This document shows positions 1 to 8,029 of a DNA stretch of 64,000 bases, one piece after another. The stretch spans positions 248,001 through 312,000 of the forward strand of contig NZ_STGH01000001.1 of the NCBI RefSeq assembly GCF_005222785.1. The letters are read 5' to 3'. Under the pieces are notes generated by a model. The model was not told where the DNA came from. It made no database searches and was given only the letters and a program-made list of their open reading frames with translations. Source of the stretch: Rhodobacter sp. SY28-1. GTDB taxonomy: Bacteria > Pseudomonadota > Alphaproteobacteria > Rhodobacterales > Rhodobacteraceae. A program made the translations under genes and the position numbers. Each line of letters starts with the position of its first letter. Position 1 is the first letter of the stretch.

Positions 1-2
1 TT

Positions 3-1979
3 GTCGATGCCACCGAGGGGCTGACGTTGCTGGAAGCCCCCAGCCCGCGATCCGAGGCCGTTGCCATCGCGCTGGTCCTGCGCAAGGCGGCGGAGGATGG
101 CACCCGCGCGGCCCTCATCTCGCCCGACCGCAACCTGACCCGCCGCGTGACTGCCGCGCTTGACCGCTGGGGCATCCGCCCCGACGATTCGGCCGGGCGC
201 CCTCTGGCTCTCTCCGCTCCCGGGCGGCTGATGCGGCAGGTCGCGGCGCTCTTTGGACAGAAGCTGACGTCGGACGCCCTCCTCGCGCTCCTCAAGCACC
301 CGCTTGCCTTCACCGGCGCCGGTCGCGGCCCGCACCTGATCCTGACCCGCGAGCTGGAGCTTCACATCCGGCGCAACGGCCCCGCCTTCCCGACGGCCGA
401 CAGCCTGCGGCACTGGGCCACGCTGTCCGGTCTGTCTCAGGCGGAGGATTGGGCCGGGATCGTCGCCGACACGCTGTGCGGCCACGAAATGCTTGGGCGG
501 CAATCGCTGTCGGATTACGTCGCCCTGCACCTGCGCCTGACCGAGCGTCTGGCAGCAGGGTTCGACACGTCCGGAAGCAGCGCGCTTTGGCAAAAGGCAG
601 CCGGGGAAGAGGCGCAGACGGCGCTGGCCGAATTGCAGCAAGAAGCCTCGGCAGCGGGCGACATGACGCCGATGGACTATGCGGGCATCTTCCTCGGTGT
701 CCTGCAGCGGCACGAGGTGCGCGAAACCGAAAGCGTGCATCCCGGCATAATGATCTGGGGCACGCTGGAAAGCCGGGTTCAAGGCGCCGACCTCGTGATC
801 CTTGGTGGCCTCAACGACGGAACCTGGCCCGCGCAACCACCGCCCGATCCCTGGCTGAACCGGGCGATGCGGAAAGAGGCGGGGCTTCTCTTGCCCGAAC
901 GCCGGATCGGCCTGTCCGCACACGACTACCAGCAGGCGGTGGCCGCGCCTCAAGTCGTTCTCAGCCGGTCCAAGCGCAGCAGCGAGGCGGAAACCGTCGC
1001 CTCACGCTGGCTGAACCGGCTGGTGAACCTGATGGCGGGTCTTCCGACCAGACGTGGCCCGGAAGCCCTGGCAGAGATGCGCAAAAGGGGCGACACTTGG
1101 CTGCAATTGGCTCAGGCCTTCGATGCCCCGCCCAGGGTCGATGCGACCCTGCGCCCCTCACCCCGCCCCCCGGTCGCCGCCCGCCCGCGCAAGCTGTCGG
1201 TGACCGAGATCAAGACCCTGATCCGCGACCCCTATGCCATCTACGCGCGCCATGTTCTCAAGCTGAAACCGCTCGACCCGCTGCGCCCCGAAGCCGACCC
1301 GCGTCTGCGCGGCGTGGTGCTGCACGAGATCCTGGAAATCTTCCTCCGCCAAGGGGGCGGTCCGCGCGAAACGCTGCTGTCCATCGCCGACGCCGTCCTC
1401 GCTGACCGCGTGGCCTGGCCCCTTGCCCGCACGATCTGGCGCAGCCGCATCGCCAAGGCCGCCGACGCCTTCCTCACCTTCTCCGCCTCGACTGGCGGCC
1501 AACCCGTGCTGCTGGAAGAAAAGGGTGCTGTGCAGGTTCCGGGCCTCGACTTCACGCTGACCGGCAAGCCGGACCGGATCGACCGGCTGGCGGATGGTCG
1601 GCTACTGCTCATCGACTACAAGACCGGCGATCCGCCGTCTCCGGCGCAGCAGGAGCATTTCGACAAGCAACTGCTTCTCCTTGCCGCGATGGCCGAAGGC
1701 GGCGGGTTCAAGGGGCTGGGGCCCGAAGAGGTGGCCCGCGTGGTCTATGTGGGCCTCAAGGCCCAGCTGAAGCTGTCCGACATCACCCTCGAACCCGGAC
1801 AAGTCGCCACCGGCTGGGCCGAGTTCGGCAAGCTGATGACGTCCTATGCGCGGCCGACCCAAGGCTACACGGCCCGCCGCGCGCTGGAAAAGACCACGGA
1901 CGCAAGCGACTACGACCACCTCTCGCGCTACGGCGAATGGGAGATGACCGACACCCCGACCCCTGAAAGCCTGACATGA
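3..1979 (+). CDS. addB: Double-strand break repair protein AddB (5' end cut off)
   Basis: This is the C-terminal part of AddB, the partner of the AddA helicase-nuclease that resects DNA double-strand breaks for RecA loading. The frame is open from base 3, so the true start lies outside the window and the TTG at 27 is not the start. The C-terminal third carries a PD-(D/E)XK nuclease signature: KLSVTEIKTLIRDPYAIYA opens the domain near base 1190 and LLLIDYKTGDPP near base 1605 holds the catalytic D and K. The stop codon overlaps the addA start (ATGA, 1976-1979), so the two are translationally coupled. The sequence fits the alphaproteobacterial AddB form rather than RecC or Firmicute AddB. Confidence 0.93.
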   Translation, partial: VDATEGLTLLEAPSPRSEAVAIALVLRKAAEDGTRAALISPDRNLTRRVTAALDRWGIRPDDSAGRPLALSAPGRLMRQVAALFGQKLTSDALLALLKHPLAFTGAGRGPHLILTRELELHIRRNGPAFPTADSLRHWATLSGLSQAEDWAGIVADTLCGHEMLGRQSLSDYVALHLRLTERLAAGFDTSGSSALWQKAAGEEAQTALAELQQEASAAGDMTPMDYAGIFLGVLQRHEVRETESVHPGIMIWGTLESRVQGADLVILGGLNDGTWPAQPPPDPWLNRAMRKEAGLLLPERRIGLSAHDYQQAVAAPQVVLSRSKRSSEAETVASRWLNRLVNLMAGLPTRRGPEALAEMRKRGDTWLQLAQAFDAPPRVDATLRPSPRPPVAARPRKLSVTEIKTLIRDPYAIYARHVLKLKPLDPLRPEADPRLRGVVLHEILEIFLRQGGGPRETLLSIADAVLADRVAWPLARTIWRSRIAKAADAFLTFSASTGGQPVLLEEKGAVQVPGLDFTLTGKPDRIDRLADGRLLLIDYKTGDPPSPAQQEHFDKQLLLLAAMAEGGGFKGLGPEEVARVVYVGLKAQLKLSDITLEPGQVATGWAEFGKLMTSYARPTQGYTARRALEKTTDASDYDHLSRYGEWEMTDTPTPESLT

Positions 1980-4900
1980 CCCAGGCCTTCACCCGCCAGA
2001 TCGCCGCCGCGCATCCCGCCAGCAACACCTGGCTGTCCGCCAATGCCGGATCGGGCAAGACCCGCGTCCTGACCGACCGGGTTGCCCGCCTTTTGCTGTC
2101 GGGCGTCGAACCGCAACACATCCTCTGCCTGACCTACACCAAGGCCGCCGCCAGCGAGATGCAGAACCGCCTGTTCGGCAGGCTTGGCGAATGGGCGATG
2201 ATGCCCGAGGTGAAGTTGCAAGAGGAACTCGCCAAGCTTGGCGAACCCGACAATCCACCAGAACGCCTTGCCCGTGCCCGCCAGCTGTTCGCCCGCGCGA
2301 TTGAGGCCCCCGGCGGCCTGCGCATCCAGACGATCCACAGCTTCTGCGGCAGCCTCCTCCGCCGCTTTCCGCTCGAGGCCGGCGTCTCCCCCGGGTTTGT
2401 CGAGATGGACGACCGCACCGGCAAGCTGATGCGCGCAGAGATCGTCGAGGAAATGGCCGACGGCTCGAACGCCAAGGTCGTGCGTCGCTTGACCGAGGTG
2501 CAGAACGGCGAAAAGTTCGGCGAGTTGATCGAAGAGATCGCCCGACACCGCGCCCGCTTTGCCCAGCCGCTGACCCGGGATCAGGTCTGGCGGCTGTTTG
2601 GCCTGCCCGACATCGTGGATGACGCCTACCTCCTGTCGCTTGCGTTCAAGGGAACCGAAGACTGGCTGATCGCCCAGACCCTGCCGCTGCTGCGCGCGGC
2701 GACCCCGACTATGCAGGACCTTGCGACGGTTCTGGCCGGGATCAACTGGCAGGGACCGGCGCGGGCCGATCTTCAAACCCTTTATGATGCCTTCTTGCTG
2801 AAGAAGGGCGATGTCCGCATTCCCGAGCCCAAGTTTGGCTCGGTCCCATCCCGCAAGGTCAGGACAGCGATGGATACGCTGGTCCATGACTTCGACGACT
2901 TCATGCAGCGCGTGGCCGATGCCCGCCAGACGGAACTCGCCCTATCTGCCGCCGAAAAGACCCTCGCCCTGCATGACTTCGCCGCCGTCTTCCTGCCCGA
3001 ATACGACCGCCGCAAGGCCGCCCGCGGGCTCCTTGACTTCGATGACCTGATCCTGCGCGCCAAGGACCTTCTGACCAACCCTTCGCTGGCCGCCTGGGTC
3101 CTCTACCGCCTCGACGGCGGGATCGATCACATCCTTGTCGACGAGGCGCAGGACACCAGCCCCGAACAGTGGGACCTGATCGAGGCGCTGGCCGCCGAAC
3201 TCATCGCCGGGGAAGGCGCGAACACGCGCGACCGGACGCTGTTCGTGGTCGGCGACAAGAAGCAGTCGATCTATTCCTTCCAGGGTGCCGACGTCGCCGC
3301 CTTCGACCAGATGCGCGATCATTTCGGCTCACGTCTGGCCGGAGGTCGCGGCCTGAACGACAGCGTCCTGGAACACTCGTTCCGGTCGTCACGCGCCATC
3401 CTTGACGTGGTGGACAAGACCTTCACCCCCGCCGAACAGGCAGCCCTTGGCGGCGGGTCGCATCACATCGCGATCAACGACAAGCTTCCCGGACGGGTCG
3501 ATGTCTGGCCCGTTCTGGAAAAGGCTGAAACGCCCGAACCCGGCCCCTGGTACGAACCCGTCGACACCACCCATTCCGAAGACCCGCAGATCCGCCTGGC
3601 CAGGAACATCGCCGAATGGATCCGCGACCGCGTCGAAGGCGGCGAGCAGATCCCCCAGGCGCCAAAGGACGGCGGCCCCACCGAACGCCCCATCCGCTAT
3701 GGCGATTTCCTGATCCTCGTCCAGCGCCGCTCGGGTGTCTTCCACGACATCATCCGCGCCTGCAAGGACCTCAAGCTTCCCATCGCCGGGGCCGACCGGC
3801 TCAAGCTTGGCGGAGTGCTTGCCGTCAAGGACCTGTCGGCGCTGCTGGCCTTCCTTGACACGCCCGAAGACGACCTCTCCCTCGCCGCCGTCCTGCGCTC
3901 GCCCCTCTGCGGCTGGACCGAGGCCGAGCTTTTCCGCCTCGCCCATCCCCGCAAAGGCTATCTGTGGGAGGCCCTGCGCGACCATCCGGGCCACACCGAT
4001 ACCAAGGCCTTCCTCGACGACATGCGCGGCCAGGCCGATTTCCTGCGACCCTACGACCTGATCGAACGCGTCCTGCACCGCCACGACGGCCGCCGCAAAC
4101 TGGTCGGCCGCCTGGGTCCCGAGGCGGAAGACGGCATCGACGAACTGCTCAGCCAGGCCCTTGCCTTCGAGACGGCAGAAGTCCCCAGCCTCACAGGCTT
4201 CCTCACCTGGATGGAGACCGACGATGTCGAGGTCAAACGCCAGATGGACGGCGAGGGCGACCTGATCCGGGTGATGACCGTCCACGGCGCCAAGGGGTTG
4301 GAGGCCGAGATCGTCATCCTTCCCGAATGTGCCGACTATTCGCCGCCCGACCGCGACCAGATCTATCCGCTGCAGAACGGCCCCGCAGTCTGGAAGGTCA
4401 GCAAGGAAGAAAGCCCAGCCTCGCTTGCCGCCGAACGCGAAGCGCGGACCGAGAAGGACGCTGCCGAACGCTTGCGGCTCCTCTATGTGGCGATGACCCG
4501 CGCCCGCTGTTGGCTGGTCGCTTCTGGATCAGGAAAGGTCACCAAAGACACGACCTGGCACCGGCTTATCAGCAATGGCGTCGCGGCCGCAGGGCAGACC
4601 GAACTGACCGACGGCATCGTCCGGCACAGCTTTGGCACCTGGCCCGCCCCCGTGCACCAAGACAAGGTCGCAGCAGTCCCGCTGCACCTTCCCGCATGGA
4701 CCAGCCTGCCCGCCCCCGACGCCCCGCGTCCGGCTCAGGTCCTGTCACCGTCCGACCTGGGCGGTCCCAAGGCCCTGCCCGGCGAACCCGCCTGGCCCGA
4801 GGCCGAGGCCCGCGCCCGGGGCACTGCATTGCACCTTCTTCTGGAACGCCTGCCCGGTCTTGACCCCGTGGATTGGGAAAGCCACGCCGCCGCTCTGATT

Positions 4901-5296
4901 GCCGACAGCGCCTATCGTGCCGACGCCCTCGCCGAGGCCACAAGCGTCCTGCGCCATCCCGACCTGTCGCGCCTCTTTGGTGCGGACAGCCTGACCGAAG
5001 TCGCCGTCACCGCCCCCTGGCAAGGCCGCACCCTGACCGGCTCCATCGACCGCCTCATCATCGGCCCCGACCGCATCCTGGTCATCGACTTCAAGTCGAA
5101 TGCCATTGTCCCCGACCGGTCCGAAAGTGTCCCCGAAGGCATCCTCCGCCAGCTTGGCGCCTATGCCCACATGCTGGCGCAAATCTACCCCGACCGGAGG
5201 ATCGAGACGGCGATCCTCTGGACCAAGGCCCCCCGCCTCATGCCCGTCGATCCCGAGATCGTGAGTGCAGCCCTTACCCGCACCACGATCCCTTGA
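1976..5296 (+). CDS. addA: Double-strand break repair helicase AddA
   Basis: AddA is the UvrD-type helicase and nuclease subunit of AddAB, which processes double-strand ends for recombination repair. At 1106 residues it has the usual length. Visible motifs in order are Walker A (NAGSGKT, residues 23-29), Walker B (ILVDEAQDT), motif III (VVGDKKQSIYSFQGAD), motif V (VMTVHGAKGLEAE) and motif VI (LLYVAMTRAR). A C-terminal PD-(D/E)XK nuclease domain follows, starting near GTALHLLLERLPG and with catalytic residues in RILVIDFKSN. The start overlaps the addB stop by four bases. No terminator is seen in the 57 bases before trxA. Confidence 0.97.
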   Translation: MTQAFTRQIAAAHPASNTWLSANAGSGKTRVLTDRVARLLLSGVEPQHILCLTYTKAAASEMQNRLFGRLGEWAMMPEVKLQEELAKLGEPDNPPERLARARQLFARAIEAPGGLRIQTIHSFCGSLLRRFPLEAGVSPGFVEMDDRTGKLMRAEIVEEMADGSNAKVVRRLTEVQNGEKFGELIEEIARHRARFAQPLTRDQVWRLFGLPDIVDDAYLLSLAFKGTEDWLIAQTLPLLRAATPTMQDLATVLAGINWQGPARADLQTLYDAFLLKKGDVRIPEPKFGSVPSRKVRTAMDTLVHDFDDFMQRVADARQTELALSAAEKTLALHDFAAVFLPEYDRRKAARGLLDFDDLILRAKDLLTNPSLAAWVLYRLDGGIDHILVDEAQDTSPEQWDLIEALAAELIAGEGANTRDRTLFVVGDKKQSIYSFQGADVAAFDQMRDHFGSRLAGGRGLNDSVLEHSFRSSRAILDVVDKTFTPAEQAALGGGSHHIAINDKLPGRVDVWPVLEKAETPEPGPWYEPVDTTHSEDPQIRLARNIAEWIRDRVEGGEQIPQAPKDGGPTERPIRYGDFLILVQRRSGVFHDIIRACKDLKLPIAGADRLKLGGVLAVKDLSALLAFLDTPEDDLSLAAVLRSPLCGWTEAELFRLAHPRKGYLWEALRDHPGHTDTKAFLDDMRGQADFLRPYDLIERVLHRHDGRRKLVGRLGPEAEDGIDELLSQALAFETAEVPSLTGFLTWMETDDVEVKRQMDGEGDLIRVMTVHGAKGLEAEIVILPECADYSPPDRDQIYPLQNGPAVWKVSKEESPASLAAEREARTEKDAAERLRLLYVAMTRARCWLVASGSGKVTKDTTWHRLISNGVAAAGQTELTDGIVRHSFGTWPAPVHQDKVAAVPLHLPAWTSLPAPDAPRPAQVLSPSDLGGPKALPGEPAWPEAEARARGTALHLLLERLPGLDPVDWESHAAALIADSAYRADALAEATSVLRHPDLSRLFGADSLTEVAVTAPWQGRTLTGSIDRLIIGPDRILVIDFKSNAIVPDRSESVPEGILRQLGAYAHMLAQIYPDRRIETAILWTKAPRLMPVDPEIVSAALTRTTIP

Positions 5297-5353
5297 CGTT
5301 CCCGCCCCGCCTCCATACCTTCCTTACCCGACAAATCCCGTAGGAGAACGATC

Positions 5354-5680
5354 ATGGGCGCTGCCACCGTCGCAGTCACCGACGCCACCTTCGACACCGA
5401 AGTCCGCAAGTCGCCGATTCCGGTCGTCGTGGATTTCTGGGCCGAATGGTGCGGCCCCTGCCGCCAGATCGGCCCGGCGCTTGAGGAACTGGCCACCCAG
5501 TACGCCGGTCAGGTCAAGATCGTGAAGGTCAACGTGGACGAGAACCCGGACAGCCCCGCCACCCTCGGCGTGCGCGGCATTCCGGCCCTGTTCATGTTCA
5601 AGGACGGCCAGGTCGTGTCGAACAAGGTCGGCGCCGCCCCGAAGGCCGCGCTGGAAAACTGGATCAAGTCGGCGATCTGA
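5354..5680 (+). CDS. trxA: Thioredoxin
   Basis: This is a small cytoplasmic dithiol-disulfide oxidoreductase of 108 residues, the standard thioredoxin length. The redox motif WCGPC lies at about residues 34-38 in a typical thioredoxin context ([16 protein letters not shown]), and the cis-proline loop is [21 protein letters not shown] ribosome-binding site sits 7 bases before the ATG. It follows addA by 57 bases in the same direction and ends in a strong hairpin terminator at 5702-5735. Adjacency of addAB and trxA is common in Rhodobacterales. Confidence 0.97.
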   Translation: MGAATVAVTDATFDTEVRKSPIPVVVDFWAEWCGPCRQIGPALEELATQYAGQVKIVKVNVDENPDSPATLGVRGIPALFMFKDGQVVSNKVGAAPKAALENWIKSAI

Positions 5681-5701
5681 TCCCGTCTCGAACAGTTACC
5701 G

Positions 5702-5735
5702 CGCCCGGCCTCCGCGATACGGGGCCGGGCGTTTT
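5702..5735 (+). terminator. Rho-independent terminator of trxA
   Basis: A 9-bp GC-rich inverted repeat (CGCCCGGCC / GGCCGGGCG) with a short loop is followed directly by TTTT, 21 bases after the trxA stop. It separates trxA from the convergent small gene that ends at 5738. Confidence 0.9.
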
Positions 5736-5737
5736 CA

Positions 5738-5995
5738 TTACCAATTCGTCGCCCGGGCTACAGCCACCTCGGCCAGTTCGCCGGAAGCATCCACCGTCAG
5801 CGGCGACGCCAAGGCTGCCTCGACGTCCTCCGGCATCAGCCCGATGTCTTGCAGCGCCGCCCTCGGGACCGCAATCAGCGCCGCGCGCATCTGCCGGCGC
5901 CGCACCCACTCAGCCAATCTGGTCAGCCCAGCCATGAACGGCGCAATCGCCTTCGCATGCCCGGCAAGGCCCCCGGCGCGTCCCATTCTGTCCAT
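5738..5995 (-). CDS. DUF1127 domain protein
   Basis: This is a small basic protein of 85 residues. The core RRRQMRAALIAVPRAALQDIGL followed by PEDVE is the DUF1127 (YjiS-like) signature: an amphipathic arginine-rich helix and a D-(I/L)-G-L turn. Small DUF1127 proteins in alphaproteobacteria have been linked to RNA binding and to phosphate or carbon metabolism, but longer members such as this one have no assigned role. The ATG at 5995 is chosen because GGAGG lies 7 bases upstream; an open frame continues to 6037 without a better site. The gene diverges from the HxlR regulator. Confidence 0.72.
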   Translation of the reverse strand: MDRMGRAGGLAGHAKAIAPFMAGLTRLAEWVRRRQMRAALIAVPRAALQDIGLMPEDVEAALASPLTVDASGELAEVAVARATNW

Positions 5996-6148
5996 TTCCG
6001 ACCTCCGCCATTTGGTTTCCCTGACCTGAACCTTCACTCGGGCCGCCCTGCCACGGCCAGTTCTAGGATCAAAGCAGACCGCTACGGATTTCGCACTGGC
6101 CCAGAGCGGAACCCCTTTGGTATGATCCCGGCATCAGGAGGCGGACCC

Positions 6149-6898
6149 ATGCCATCCAAACCCTACGGTACGATCTGCGCGCTCTCGAAAGCCTGCGAGA
6201 TCATCGAGCCGCGTTGGACATTGCTGATCCTCAACCAGATGTGGTGCGGCTATACCCGTTTCAGCGACATCCGCCGTGCGGTCGGCAACATTTCTCCCGG
6301 GGTCCTGTCGAAGCGTCTAAGCGAGATGGAGAAGGTCGGCCTCATAGAACGGATCGAGGATCGCGCCAAGGGCAGCATCGACTATATCCGCACCCAGATG
6401 GCCATCGAACTGGAACCCGCTATGGATGCCATCTCGATCTGGGCGCAGCGCCATATCGACGCCGAGGTTGCATTGTCCAATACCAACCTCTCGAACATGA
6501 TGTGGAAGTTCGGCAAGGCGATAAAGCCCGCCCACCTTCCCGCACGCCGTGTGGTGATCCGCCTCCATTTCGCCGACAAGGCCGAACCGTATCCCACCTG
6601 GTGGCTTGTGGCCGATCCCGCTACGCCGCCCGAAGTCTGCTCTGTGATCCCCGACGTTGATGTCGATCTTTTTGTCGAGACGACCAAAATGTCCTGGAGC
6701 GCCCTGTTGCTGGGCCGGTCGACCGTCGCGCGCGAGATCGACTCCGGCCGGTTGTTCATGACCGGGGATCCCGTCCTGATGCGAACGATCAACAACTGGC
6801 TGCCCCGGTCGGACTATGCCCAGACCGACGGCATCCGGATGCTGCCCGCTGCGGAGCGGGTTGCAAAGACGGATGGTCAACAGAAAGTGTCATGCTAG
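6149..6898 (+). CDS. HxlR-family transcriptional regulator with C-terminal extension
   Basis: The N-terminal ~100 residues form an HxlR-type winged helix: CALSKACEIIEPRWTLLILN, then RFSDIRRAVGNISPGVLSKRL and a wing with GLIERIED. HxlR proteins are one-component regulators that often sense reactive electrophiles or redox change, although this one lacks the clear N-terminal redox cysteine context of QorR or HypR. Residues ~110-249 form an extra domain that resembles the SCP2-like ligand pocket seen in some longer HxlR proteins; that assignment is uncertain. The ATG at 6149 has AGGAGG 7 bases upstream. It ends 9 bases before bciA, so the two are probably co-transcribed, which suggests a link to pigment synthesis. 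Confidence 0.85.
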   Translation: MPSKPYGTICALSKACEIIEPRWTLLILNQMWCGYTRFSDIRRAVGNISPGVLSKRLSEMEKVGLIERIEDRAKGSIDYIRTQMAIELEPAMDAISIWAQRHIDAEVALSNTNLSNMMWKFGKAIKPAHLPARRVVIRLHFADKAEPYPTWWLVADPATPPEVCSVIPDVDVDLFVETTKMSWSALLLGRSTVAREIDSGRLFMTGDPVLMRTINNWLPRSDYAQTDGIRMLPAAERVAKTDGQQKVSC

Positions 6899-6905
6899 AG
6901 TGACA
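6888..6905. promoter_or_regulatory. Candidate PpsR/CrtJ-type operator before bciA
   Basis: The sequence reads TGTCA-N8-TGACA, which satisfies the TGT-N12-ACA consensus of the PpsR/CrtJ repressor of photosynthesis genes. It spans the end of the HxlR gene and stops two bases before the bciA ATG. Match and dyad are seen directly; binding is inferred. The short distance to the start codon is unusual for an operator. Confidence 0.4.
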
Positions 6906-6907
6906 GC

Positions 6908-7855
6908 ATGGCCCCATTTTCCATCCTGCTCCTCGGCGGCACCGGCACCATCGGCCGGGCGACTGCGCAGGCTCTGCGGGCCGAGGGTCACCACGTCACT
7001 GCCCTGATCCGCCCGCAGGCCGACGCCAATCTCCTGCTTGGTTGCACAGTGATCCGGGGAAATCTGCCCGACGCCTTTCCCGAGGCGATGATCGGCATCG
7101 ACGCCGTCGTTTCCTGCCTCGCCTCGCGTACCGGCGCGCCCCAGGACGCCTGGGCCGTCGACCATGCCGCCAATTCCGCTGCGCTGAAGGCCGCCGTGGC
7201 GGCAGGGGTCCGCCACTTCACCCTCCTCTCCGCCATCTGCGTGCAGAAACCGCTCCTGGAATTCCAGCGCGCGAAGCTCGCCTTCGAGGCCCAACTGCAG
7301 GCTGCACCGCTCAACTGGACCATCGTCCGCCCCACGGCCTTCTTCAAGTCCCTCTCGGGCCAGGTTCCCCGGGTCGCCAAGGGCCAACCCTTCCTTGTCT
7401 TCGGTGACGGGAAACTCACCGCCTGCAAACCCATCTCGGACGCCGACCTTGGCCGGTTCCTTGCCCTCACCCTGACCGACCCCGACAAGAGCAACCGCAT
7501 CCTGCCCATCGGCGGCCCGGGTCCCGCGATCACCCCCTTGGACCAGGCCGCAATGCTGGAACGCCTTACCGGCCAACCCGTCCGCATCCGCCACGTCCCC
7601 GTTGCACTGATGCACGGGATCGTCGGCCTCCTCACCGCTCTCGGCACCCTGTCGCCGCGTCTGAGGGCCAAGGCCCAACTCGCCCGCATCGGCCGCTACT
7701 ACGCCACGCAACCGATGCTCCTGTGGAACCCCGCGACCCAGACCTTCGACGCCGACGCCACGCCCGAGTTCGGCAGCGACCGGCTGGAGGACCACTACGC
7801 TGCCATGCTGCGGGGCGAAGTGGCGGATGACCGCGGGGCGCATGCGATCTTCTGA
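6908..7855 (+). CDS. bciA: Divinyl chlorophyllide a 8-vinyl-reductase, BciA type
   Basis: This is an atypical short-chain NAD(P)H reductase that reduces the C8 vinyl group of divinyl (proto)chlorophyllide in bacteriochlorophyll synthesis. The nucleotide-binding motif GGTGTIG lies at residues 9-15. Long stretches match the BciA family as I remember it: SCLASRTGAPQDAWAVDHA, LSAICVQKPLLEFQRAKLAF, RPTAFFKSLSGQV, GDGKLTACKPISDADLG and ILPIGGPGPAITP. Its length of 315 residues is near the usual for this type. The neighbour is an HxlR regulator rather than other bch genes. A generic NmrA-like reductase is the alternative, but the extended matches favour BciA. Confidence 0.88.
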   Translation: MAPFSILLLGGTGTIGRATAQALRAEGHHVTALIRPQADANLLLGCTVIRGNLPDAFPEAMIGIDAVVSCLASRTGAPQDAWAVDHAANSAALKAAVAAGVRHFTLLSAICVQKPLLEFQRAKLAFEAQLQAAPLNWTIVRPTAFFKSLSGQVPRVAKGQPFLVFGDGKLTACKPISDADLGRFLALTLTDPDKSNRILPIGGPGPAITPLDQAAMLERLTGQPVRIRHVPVALMHGIVGLLTALGTLSPRLRAKAQLARIGRYYATQPMLLWNPATQTFDADATPEFGSDRLEDHYAAMLRGEVADDRGAHAIF

Positions 7856-7963
7856 CCGGGCTCCCGCATCCGTTCTTTCATTCGCAACGGTTTTCCTGTA
7901 TGGCCCCCGCCATCTGAGACGTGCGGCCCGCCCCCGGGGCACATGCAAAGGATACGGGGGAAG

Positions 7964-7981
7964 GGCGGCAATGGGGCCGCC
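7964..7981 (+). other. Stem-loop in the pnp leader
   Basis: GGCGGC and GCCGCC flank a six-base loop about 50 bases before the pnp start. In enterobacteria the pnp leader forms an RNase III-cleaved hairpin used for autoregulation. This hairpin is much shorter than the E. coli one, so a similar role is only a possibility. Confidence 0.35.
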
Positions 7982-8029
7982 GGATAACGAGGGCACCGGC
8001 AGGGGCCGGGTCCTCAGAGGAAACGATAC

